A stretch of 12,845 nucleotides of DNA from Bacillota bacterium. GTDB lineage: Bacteria > Bacillota > Clostridia > DSM-8532. The position numbers and the translations under genes were made by a program. The notes below the pieces were generated by a model that saw only the letters and a list, made by a program, of their open reading frames with translations, made no database searches and had not been told where the DNA came from. Of this stretch, positions 6,745-12,036 are shown piece after piece (positions within the stretch are counted from its first letter, which is position 1; each line of letters begins with the position of its first letter). The stretch is from the NCBI GenBank assembly GCA_023410885.1, contig JAEYPI010000086.1:1-12845 (forward strand). The letters run 5' to 3'.

Positions 6745-6777
6745 AAGCTCCCAGAGATTTCTCTTGGGAGCTTTTTT
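6745..6777 (+). terminator. Intrinsic terminator of tRNA-Leu
   Basis: AAGCTCCCA with TGGGAGCTT, plus an inner GAG/CTC, form a stem starting at the base after CCA and ending in six T. Direct abutment on the mature tRNA end is typical of a single-tRNA transcript. Confidence 0.92.
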
Positions 6778-6796
6778 CCTGTGTAACAAAGAGAAT

Positions 6797-6813
6797 CACT
6801 TGCTAAGCAAGTG
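6797..6813. repeat. Short inverted repeat after the tRNA terminator
   Basis: CACTTGCT-A-AGCAAGTG is an 8+8 palindrome around one base. No T-run follows on either strand, so it is not a terminator. It could be a leftover end of the decayed insertion element to its right. Confidence 0.5.
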
Positions 6814-6849
6814 AAAGAAAAAAGACTTATTCCGTTGAACAGGATAAAC

Positions 6850-6978
6850 TTAGAGCAAATCACACTGTCGCTTAACTAAAATGCGAGGATGGTGATGCTC
6901 TACACAAGCCATACGATCATCCAATGCGCGACTTACTGCTTCGTTCCATCTTATGAATAAATAAGCTCTTAGTTAGTC
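6850..6978 (-). pseudogene. Decayed fragment resembling the N-terminus of an IS3-family transposase (OrfB)
   Basis: An open minus-strand stretch of about 42 codons has no ribosome site. It ends RMACVEHHHPRILVKRQCDL-L-stop, the stop being TAA at 6850-6852. From memory this matches the conserved N-terminal block of IS3-group OrfB proteins, in which 'M-V-x-x-x-H-P-x-(I/L)-S-(I/V)-x-R-Q-C-x-L-L' precedes 'G-(I/L)-x-R-S-x-x-Y-Y'. Here the frame stops exactly where the Gly would follow, and the bases beyond show no further match. The catalytic DDE domain is absent, so it is inactive. It lies between the tRNA-Leu and the repressor gene, and no terminal repeats can be identified. The assignment rests on about 20 residues and needs a search. 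Confidence 0.5.
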
Positions 6979-7013
6979 ATCCATAATAGAATTAAAAGCG
7001 AGGTTTATATACT

Positions 7014-7805
7014 CTATTTTGGGTCATCAACATTATCAGCAATAATTACATTCACACCTCGTTTACGTAAATATGCAACTGCTTCCTGTGGTGTGTCCTT
7101 GTCTGTCACAACAGTATTGATCTTTCCTGTAGGACAGGTAATGCAATTAGCGGAAATGCCAAATTTGGTGTGATCAATTGCTAAGATGATCTTATCTGAC
7201 TTGTCCAGCATATTCTTTTTAAGCATTGCTATTTCCATTGAATATTCTGCAGTACCTTCAGCCGGAATAAAACCATCGGCTGAGAGTACAGCGATATCGA
7301 AATGATTGAAATAGGATAAAAATTCGGAAGCAAGAAACCCCGATGTAACGAGTTCATCAACTTTGATAATGCCACCAACACAGTATACAGTCAAATTTCT
7401 GCACATACCAAGCTCAGTTGCTATTCGCAGAGAATTCGTTACAATCGTCAGGCTGCTCCTGTTTTTTAGCTGGCAAGCTACTTCGAAAGCCGAGGTACCG
7501 GTATCAAGCAAAACCGTACAGTTATCTGGGATTAAAGCTGCCGTTTGGGATGCAATGGTCTTTTTTACTTCTAAATTCTCAAGGTAACGGACATCCCACT
7601 TCTCAAGTGAGTCAGGAACCAGGCTATCATCAACTAAAACAGCACCGCCATAGACCTTTCTGATAATCCCTTCCTTTTCCAGGTGGTCAAGATCTCTGCG
7701 AATTGTTTCAATTGAAACGTTAAACATCTCACAAATTTCACTATTCAAAACTCTTTTTTTACTTAACAGTAACTTTTTTATCTGCTGAATGCGGTCGTAT
7801 CTCAA
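7014..7805 (-). CDS. DeoR-family transcriptional repressor
   Basis: A 263-residue regulator. Residues 1-57 form the DeoR winged helix-turn-helix, with RIQQIKKLLLSKKRV and the recognition segment NVSIETIRRDLDHLEKEGIIRKVYGGAVL. The remainder is the sugar-phosphate-sensing DeoRC domain with the DTGTSAFEVA effector loop near 100-109, TNSL and GGII segments, and SADGF. The start is TTG at 7803-7805, supported by GAGGTGG six bases upstream; no better ATG exists. It lies just downstream of the glycerol-3-phosphate oxidation operon on the same strand but 336 bases away, so it is probably transcribed separately. DeoR proteins such as GlpR answer to phosphorylated intermediates, so it may control the glp genes. 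No terminator is evident after it; it runs toward the decayed insertion fragment. Confidence 0.93.
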   Translation of the reverse strand: MRYDRIQQIKKLLLSKKRVLNSEICEMFNVSIETIRRDLDHLEKEGIIRKVYGGAVLVDDSLVPDSLEKWDVRYLENLEVKKTIASQTAALIPDNCTVLLDTGTSAFEVACQLKNRSSLTIVTNSLRIATELGMCRNLTVYCVGGIIKVDELVTSGFLASEFLSYFNHFDIAVLSADGFIPAEGTAEYSMEIAMLKKNMLDKSDKIILAIDHTKFGISANCITCPTGKINTVVTDKDTPQEAVAYLRKRGVNVIIADNVDDPK

Positions 7806-7822
7806 AGATTACCACCTCTCCT

Positions 7823-7840
7823 AGTATTTGAGGAAATACT
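7823..7840. repeat. Inverted repeat next to the repressor's ribosome site
   Basis: AGTATTT-GAGG-AAATACT is a perfect 7+7 repeat. In the deoR transcript it would form a hairpin with loop CCUC, complementary to GAGG in the ribosome site a few bases downstream (7815-7818). It could alternatively be a protein operator for autoregulation. Confidence 0.55.
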
Positions 7841-8059
7841 TGCAAGAACATTATCAAAATAATCACAAACATTCATATCAATAGGGTCACGAATGCTTAA
7901 ATAATAACACACACTTTATTCGCATTCAATGTCTAGAATTGAATACGAAGTAATTTATCAGACATATGTTCATTTAAACTATAGTATGATAATATGTTGC
8001 ACATTTCCCTTAAACCTAATAGGAGTCAACGCTATCATATTCAAATCATTATCGGAACC

Positions 8060-8127
8060 TATATCATTTGAAATGCCCATTAGTCCGTTTGCTAATCAAA
8101 CTTGTTCCATGGGCATCAAATGATATA
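8060..8127. repeat. Long stem-loop directly after the glp operon
   Basis: The left arm (8060-8080) and right arm (8109-8127) are complementary over 19 pairs with only a two-base bulge: TATATCATTTGA-AA-TGCCCAT against ATGGGCATCAAATGATATA. The 28-base loop contains a further hairpin GTTTG-CTAAT-CAAAC (8088-8102). It begins 14 bases beyond the last stop of the operon. No T-run follows on either strand, so it is not a standard terminator. It could be an mRNA 3'-end stabiliser or the remnant of a miniature mobile element. Confidence 0.75.
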
Positions 8128-8141
8128 ACCTTTGTCACTTC

Positions 8142-8441
8142 CTATTCTTCATGAGGTTCAATAAGAAAAACAACAGGACGATAGCCGTCCGTACAGGACA
8201 CAACCTGACATTTCATGTCAGCCGTGCCACACTCGGCATTTTGACGCACCATCAGGATATCCTTGAAAATGTCCGCCCAGGCCCAAACACAGAAACCATC
8301 AGGTACCTTGCGGCCGTCAGTAATAAAAACATCGCCCTCTTTACAGCGTGCACAAGGTGTTATGGTTTTTCCTGCATATTTATCGATGATTTCTTCCATT
8401 AATAAACGTTTCAGTACTGTAATCTTCACATATTTTGACAT
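8142..8441 (-). CDS. TIGR04076-type small protein, last gene of the glp operon
   Basis: A 99-residue protein that I recognise as the TIGR04076 family from its pattern: KITVLKR near the start, the central PCARCKEGDVF (residues 29-39), PDGFCVWAWADIFKDI (47-62) and the C-terminal CTDGYRPVVFLIE (83-95). Its function is unknown. The five or six conserved-looking Cys, including CARC and the late C-x5-C (MKCQVVSC), suggest metal binding or redox activity; this is inference. AGGAGG precedes the ATG, and its AGG overlaps the stop TAG of the DUF1667 gene, so it is translationally tied to the operon. That position hints at a link to the electron transfer from glycerol-3-phosphate, though it may be a passenger. 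Confidence 0.8.
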   Translation of the reverse strand: MSKYVKITVLKRLLMEEIIDKYAGKTITPCARCKEGDVFITDGRKVPDGFCVWAWADIFKDILMVRQNAECGTADMKCQVVSCTDGYRPVVFLIEPHEE

Positions 8442-8450
8442 ATTTGCCTC

Positions 8451-8810
8451 CTATTCAGCCTCACATGTTGACACAATATCAATTCCCGTCCCTAAAATGT
8501 CCGCTATTATCACATCACACGTGTGAACAGGAGCCTTGACAGTCACCTTACTGATCTCATCTATACACTTTAACAGCAGTTGCTTTGGAACTGGTTTATT
8601 GGAACGCACTGATACCAGAGGAGCTGTCGATCCCGTAACCTTTACGGTGGATGTCAAAATGCGTACCGGATGTGCAAACTCATTGCGCGCATACTCTTCT
8701 CCGCGTTTACAGGTAAAGCCCTCAGCGGATTCAATCTGATCCCCTTTACCGCATACAGTTATGTTGCACCCCAGTGGGCATACAGTGCATATAATCTTTT
8801 TTTCTTCCAT
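8451..8810 (-). CDS. DUF1667 four-cysteine protein, partner of the glycerol-3-phosphate oxidoreductases
   Basis: A 119-residue protein of the DUF1667 family. Near its start it has C8-x2-C11-x3-C15 and then C34, spaced like the N-terminal iron-sulfur site of molybdopterin oxidoreductases (C-x2-C-x3-C...C), followed by KRGEEYARNEFAHPVRILTSTV, a run also seen in those enzymes. It has no molybdopterin domain and is full length for DUF1667. An [4Fe-4S] or zinc site is therefore plausible but unproven. The gene starts two bases after the flavoprotein stop, with AAGGAGG inside the upstream coding end, so the two are tightly coupled. This family almost always follows a GlpA-like and a pyridine-nucleotide oxidoreductase in clostridia, as I recall, and probably acts as a small electron-transfer or assembly subunit. 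Confidence 0.88.
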   Translation of the reverse strand: MEEKKIICTVCPLGCNITVCGKGDQIESAEGFTCKRGEEYARNEFAHPVRILTSTVKVTGSTAPLVSVRSNKPVPKQLLLKCIDEISKVTVKAPVHTCDVIIADILGTGIDIVSTCEAE

Positions 8811-8812
8811 GG

Positions 8813-10072
8813 TTACGCCTCCTTAACAACATCGATGACTACGTTACCTTCGGACAACTCAGAAGATTTTAGTTTGACATGTAGCATCTCGCCGGGATTG
8901 ACCTTGACCGCTTTCTTGCTCTGAAGCGGTTTACCGTTGCAGCTGACATTGATCCGCATATTTGCATCAGGAGCACTTACACGGAAATAGAGCGTTATTT
9001 CAGTATCCTGCTCCGGAAGAGCGATATGTTGCGGGCAAATATACCGGACATTTTTTCCCGGTACGGTATTTACTTCACCGAGTGACAGAGGCATGCGCCC
9101 CATGGCATAGTTCGCGGCCTCACGTCCAGCAATCTCACTTTCGGATGATACATTATCCGCAAGGTCATTGACATGAACAACATTTCCGCTTGCAAACAAA
9201 GATGGAACAGAGGTCTGCATATATTGGTTGACAACAGGTCCATTGGTAATCGGGCTTATTTCTATCTTAGCAGCGCGGCTTAGTTCGTTTTCAGGGACCA
9301 GACCGACTGAGAGCAACAGTGTATCGCATTTGAAAAATTGCTCTGTCTCCTTGATTGGTATTTTGTTTTCATCTACCTTGGCAACCCAGACTCCCTCGAC
9401 ACGTTCGTTGCCGACAATTTTTGTCACAGTGTGTGAAAGCATCAACGGTATATTGAAATCATCCAGGCACTGAACACGATTTCTTGTAAGACCTGCCAGA
9501 TAATCCATCAATTCGACTACTGCAATAACTTTTGCGCCCTCAAGTGTCATACGGCGTGCCATGATCATACCTATATCGCCTGATCCGAGGATTACAACCT
9601 CACGCCCTACCATCTCATTCTGGCGGTTGATCAACCGCTGTGCTGCTCCTGCAGTATAAACACCCGCCGGACGAGTACCGGCGATCTGAATATTACCACG
9701 GGTCCTCTCCCGGCATCCCATGGCAAGAACTACGCTTTTTGCCTGAACGCATGTTATTCCATAGGTGGAATTGGTGCAAATGACTCTGCCATCCGGGAAT
9801 ACTTCGAGAACCATCGAATTGAGCAGAGTCTCCACTCCCTGCAATTTCGCCTTTTCAATGAAACGTCCTGCATACTCCGGACCTGTAAGCTCCGCACCAA
9901 AATAACTGAGCCCGAAACCGGGATGTATGCATTGTTGCAGTATTCCGCCAAGTGAGGAATCACGTTCAATGATCAGTACTTTTTCAGCACCCTGCTTTTT
10001 TGCCGCAATTGAAGCGGCTAGACCTGCAGGTCCTCCACCAATGACTGCGACATCACATTTTATCTCAAACAT
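8813..10072 (-). CDS. NAD(P)/FAD-dependent oxidoreductase of the glycerol-3-phosphate system
   Basis: A 419-residue flavoprotein of the pyridine-nucleotide-disulfide oxidoreductase superfamily. The FAD-binding Rossmann motif GGGPAG is at residues 12-17, the NAD(P)-binding motif GSGDIG at 163-168, and the second FAD contact (SLFASGNVVHVNDLADNV) near 288-305. The disulfide redox pair of true disulfide reductases is missing, as in the related small subunits of sarcosine oxidase and opine oxidase. It lies between the GlpA-like gene (15-base gap, GAGGAG ribosome site eight bases before ATG) and DUF1667. Its likely role is to take electrons from the GlpA-like subunit and pass them to NAD(P) or another carrier, replacing GlpB/GlpC of enterobacteria. 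The carrier is not known. A C-terminal beta-rich tail of about 80 residues is of unclear role. Confidence 0.9.
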   Translation of the reverse strand: MFEIKCDVAVIGGGPAGLAASIAAKKQGAEKVLIIERDSSLGGILQQCIHPGFGLSYFGAELTGPEYAGRFIEKAKLQGVETLLNSMVLEVFPDGRVICTNSTYGITCVQAKSVVLAMGCRERTRGNIQIAGTRPAGVYTAGAAQRLINRQNEMVGREVVILGSGDIGMIMARRMTLEGAKVIAVVELMDYLAGLTRNRVQCLDDFNIPLMLSHTVTKIVGNERVEGVWVAKVDENKIPIKETEQFFKCDTLLLSVGLVPENELSRAAKIEISPITNGPVVNQYMQTSVPSLFASGNVVHVNDLADNVSSESEIAGREAANYAMGRMPLSLGEVNTVPGKNVRYICPQHIALPEQDTEITLYFRVSAPDANMRINVSCNGKPLQSKKAVKVNPGEMLHVKLKSSELSEGNVVIDVVKEA

Positions 10073-10087
10073 ATGCTTTCTCCTCTC

Positions 10088-11530
10088 TTAATAACGAACT
10101 TTTCCGGAAATCATGTAGGAACCCTTTTGGTTCTTGGTAACTTCTTCATGGGGAATGCCAAGCTCGCGCGCAATGATATCAATAACGCGAGGTCCGCAGA
10201 AACCGCCCTGGCAGCGTCCCATTCCCGCACGCAGCCTACGTTTGATGGCATCCAATGAACGAGCCGGAACCGGCCTGTGAATCGCTTCGACAATTTCACC
10301 TTCTGTAACCGTTTCACAACGGCAAACGACATTACCGTATAACGGATTTTCTTTGATTAGCGCATCCTGCGCATCGTGGTCCAGTTTATGGAAGGAGACA
10401 ATATTCTTACGCTTCTTTATGAAATGAGGATTAAATTGGATCGGCATTCCAAGGCCAATAAGTGTCTGTGCAACATATTTTGCAAGTGCAACCGAATTAG
10501 TGAGCCCGGTAGAACGAACGCCGGATAGATTGACATAGTTACCGACATCTTCGTATGTATCAACATGTAATCCTTCAGGATTACGATTCGGGCGCAATCC
10601 GCTGTATTGCGTAATAGTGTCTCTCAGATTGACATTTGGAATCAGGTCGCGTACATCTTTCTGAACACTTTGAAGCCCTTCTACAGTTGTTGCTTTATCA
10701 CATTTATCAGTTAAATCCTCTGCAGTCGGTCCCACCAGCATATTTCCATGGATGGTCGGGCACATCAGCTTACCCTTTGTCAGTTTGGTCGGGATCGGCA
10801 AAACAATATAGTTTACTTTACAGGATGTATTCTTGTCCAATATGTAGAACTGGCCTCTGCGGGGATTGACGTAATAATCGTCCTTGCCGACCATCCTTGC
10901 AATGTCATCACTATGCAGTCCGGCAGCATTGACAATATAGGTTGCTTCTATCTCGCCTGCTGTAGTCTGTGCACCGACGACCTTACCCTTTTCCATTTTA
11001 ATTCCGGTAACTTCAGTGTTCAGCAGGAAGGTTGCACCATTTTCCTGGGCATTCTCCGCCAGTGCTACTACAAACAAAAACGGATCGATAATACTCTCAC
11101 GCGGGATATAAAGACCACCCTTAACACAGGGATTCAGATTAGGTTCCATTTCAAGCAGCTGTTCACCAGTCATGTATTCAACATCATATACACGGTTCTT
11201 GAATGCTTTTTCCTTCAGGGCCGGCAGCTTTTCGAACTGCTCATCAGTCAGTGCCGGAAGGATGGCGCCTATTCTGGAGAAAGGAATATCAAGATCTTTC
11301 GTCAATTCATCGAACATAGGATTGGCGGCTACGACAAGCTCAGACTCCAGAGTACCGGGTGTTGCATCATAGCCGGTATGGATAATGGCACTGTTGGATT
11401 TGGACGCGTCTCCGCCCACATCCTCATTCTTTTCCACAACCATAACCTTTAGCTGATATTTTGTCAGCTCACGTGCTATGGCACACCCTACTGCACCAGC
11501 ACCTATTATTAGAACATCGGTTTTAAACAT
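10088..11530 (-). CDS. GlpA-like FAD-dependent glycerol-3-phosphate dehydrogenase with [2Fe-2S] domain
   Basis: A 480-residue protein. The N-terminal DAO-type FAD domain carries GAGAVG at residues 11-16 (VLIIGAGAVGCAIARELTKY) and GGDASKSNSAIIHTGYDATPG at about 39-59, typical of GlpA/GlpO and LhgO relatives. A C-terminal BFD-like [2Fe-2S] domain has C403-x-C405 and C440-x4-C445 (CRCETVTEGE; RCQGGFC). It should oxidise sn-glycerol-3-phosphate to dihydroxyacetone phosphate, electrons leaving by the iron-sulfur centre. The ATG at 11528-11530 has AAAGGAG seven bases before it. It heads the operon under the promoter at 11623-11651 and lies on the same strand as glpK, about 500 bases downstream of it. 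Related L-2-hydroxyglutarate oxidases share the DAO fold, but the glpK neighbour and the BFD domain favour GlpA. Confidence 0.92.
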   Translation of the reverse strand: MFKTDVLIIGAGAVGCAIARELTKYQLKVMVVEKNEDVGGDASKSNSAIIHTGYDATPGTLESELVVAANPMFDELTKDLDIPFSRIGAILPALTDEQFEKLPALKEKAFKNRVYDVEYMTGEQLLEMEPNLNPCVKGGLYIPRESIIDPFLFVVALAENAQENGATFLLNTEVTGIKMEKGKVVGAQTTAGEIEATYIVNAAGLHSDDIARMVGKDDYYVNPRRGQFYILDKNTSCKVNYIVLPIPTKLTKGKLMCPTIHGNMLVGPTAEDLTDKCDKATTVEGLQSVQKDVRDLIPNVNLRDTITQYSGLRPNRNPEGLHVDTYEDVGNYVNLSGVRSTGLTNSVALAKYVAQTLIGLGMPIQFNPHFIKKRKNIVSFHKLDHDAQDALIKENPLYGNVVCRCETVTEGEIVEAIHRPVPARSLDAIKRRLRAGMGRCQGGFCGPRVIDIIARELGIPHEEVTKNQKGSYMISGKVRY

Positions 11531-11598
11531 TTTAATCTCCTTTCAATAATAGTTTTTTATCTTATTATAATAATCTAATATATGAAATTTATGATTAC

Positions 11599-11622
11599 TT
11601 TTTGCCCGTTTTGCTTGTTTTT
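11599..11622 (-). promoter_or_regulatory. Possible DeoR-type operator at the glp operon start
   Basis: Just downstream of the -10 box the minus strand reads ACAAGCAAAACGGGCAAAAA: a GCAAAA direct repeat with nine-base periodicity, and a CAAG-like third unit before it. DeoR regulators of Firmicutes often bind such A/T-rich tandem repeats near the transcription start. Binding by the protein at 7014-7805 is inference. Confidence 0.35.
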
Positions 11623-11651
11623 ATTGTAACAACTTAGTCTATATTTGTCAA
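11623..11651 (-). promoter_or_regulatory. SigA promoter of the GlpA-like operon
   Basis: On the minus strand a perfect TTGACA (11646-11651), exactly 17 bases, then TACAAT (11623-11628), five of six. The transcript would start near 11616, giving an 86-base AT-rich leader before the ATG. This is the strongest promoter in the window. Its -35 box also coincides with the apparent tip of an IS21-like element. Confidence 0.82.
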
Positions 11652-11760
11652 TATCATGACCGATCTTTATGTAATGTCACCTTGTGGACTCATTTGAAAA
11701 ATGTCACGCCTGGTGGCAATAAAATATGCCTTCAGGCATGACATCTTTCTATCATGACAG
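11646..11760. mobile_element. Possible terminal region of an IS21-family element (remnant)
   Basis: Starting TGTCAATATCATGACC, the stretch contains repeated short blocks: AATGTCAC at 11673-11680 and 11700-11707, ATCATGAC at 11653-11660 and 11751-11758, and the inverted pair ATGTCACGCCTG (11701-11712) with CAGGCATGACAT (11733-11744, 11 of 12 complementary). IS21-family ends start with TG and carry several such internal repeats before istA. No intact istA or istB follows and no second end is seen, so this would be a solo or deleted end. Family assignment is from memory of the end type. Confidence 0.4.
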
Positions 11761-11847
11761 GTTAATTAACTGTTGAGGAACAACTCGAAGGTATGGAATT
11801 GCTGCAAGTATGACCAAAACTTATCAAACAAGTCACATTTAAGATAA

Positions 11848-11993
11848 TGATAAAGTTATTCTTGATATGACTTTTGCAAATAAATTATGCAATGACGGTA
11901 TTGCCGCACGCGCGACCAGCGTCACGTGGATCGCGTCCACGATCTCGCCCTCAGTGATCGTTTGCCTAATGGGTACATAATTTTTATGGCATT
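11848..11993 (-). pseudogene. Remnant of a second GlpA gene (BFD [2Fe-2S] domain fragment)
   Basis: On the minus strand the open stretch reads YVPIRQTITEGEIVDAIH then VTLVARAAI (about 11897-11977). It aligns with YGNVVCRCETVTEGEIVEAIH and RPVPARSLDAI of the resident GlpA-like protein. The block TITEGEIVDAIH differs from TVTEGEIVEAIH only by two conservative changes, while the CxC cysteines before it are lost. There is no start codon, ribosome site or FAD domain, and the frame becomes AT-rich and meaningless after about 11897. The matching codons nearly all end in G or C (GAG GGC GAG ATC GTG GAC GCG ATC), unlike the resident gene, so it is not a recent tandem copy. It probably marks a former glpK-glpA arrangement. 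Confidence 0.7.
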
Positions 11994-12036
11994 ACACAAT
12001 TAAATACCGTGACGAACACACAACGCGATCGTTCGG

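Larger units (their letters stand above)
7806..8141. other. Intergenic region between the repressor and the glp operon
   Basis: 336 bases without a credible gene. It holds the inverted repeat at 7823-7840, a 7+7 inverted repeat ATTCAAT/ATTGAAT at 7924-7944 and the long stem-loop at 8060-8127. A T-rich stretch read on the minus strand (about 7851-7876, TGTTTGTGATTATTTTGAT) resembles DeoR-type operators by composition only. No clear promoter for the repressor was found. Confidence 0.7.
11531..12036. other. Junction region between glpK and the GlpA-like operon
   Basis: About 506 bases without an intact gene. From the right it holds a weak GTTCG/CGAAC repeat (12014-12036) after the glpK stop, the GlpA remnant (about 11897-11977), a stretch with no recognisable content (11761-11896), the IS21-like end (11646-11760) and the operon promoter with possible operator. 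No intrinsic terminator with a T-run is visible for glpK, so its transcription may run on. Confidence 0.75.

Noticed and set aside
7929..8123. A 64-codon plus-strand frame between the repressor and the glp operon
   Set aside because: No ribosome site, and it traverses the long stem-loop; composition is not gene-like.
8060..8127. CRISPR-like or REP-like array
   Set aside because: There is a single inverted unit; no repeated direct units with spacers are visible anywhere in the window.
10748..11452. A 234-codon plus-strand open frame opposite the GlpA-like gene
   Set aside because: It is fully antisense to a gene with intact FAD and iron-sulfur motifs, has no ribosome site and its protein is Cys/His/Ile-rich without domain character: a shadow frame.
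11531..11622. GlpP-type antitermination leader before the GlpA-like operon
   Set aside because: The 86-base leader is AT-rich and shows no stem followed by a T-run, so there is no terminator to overcome.
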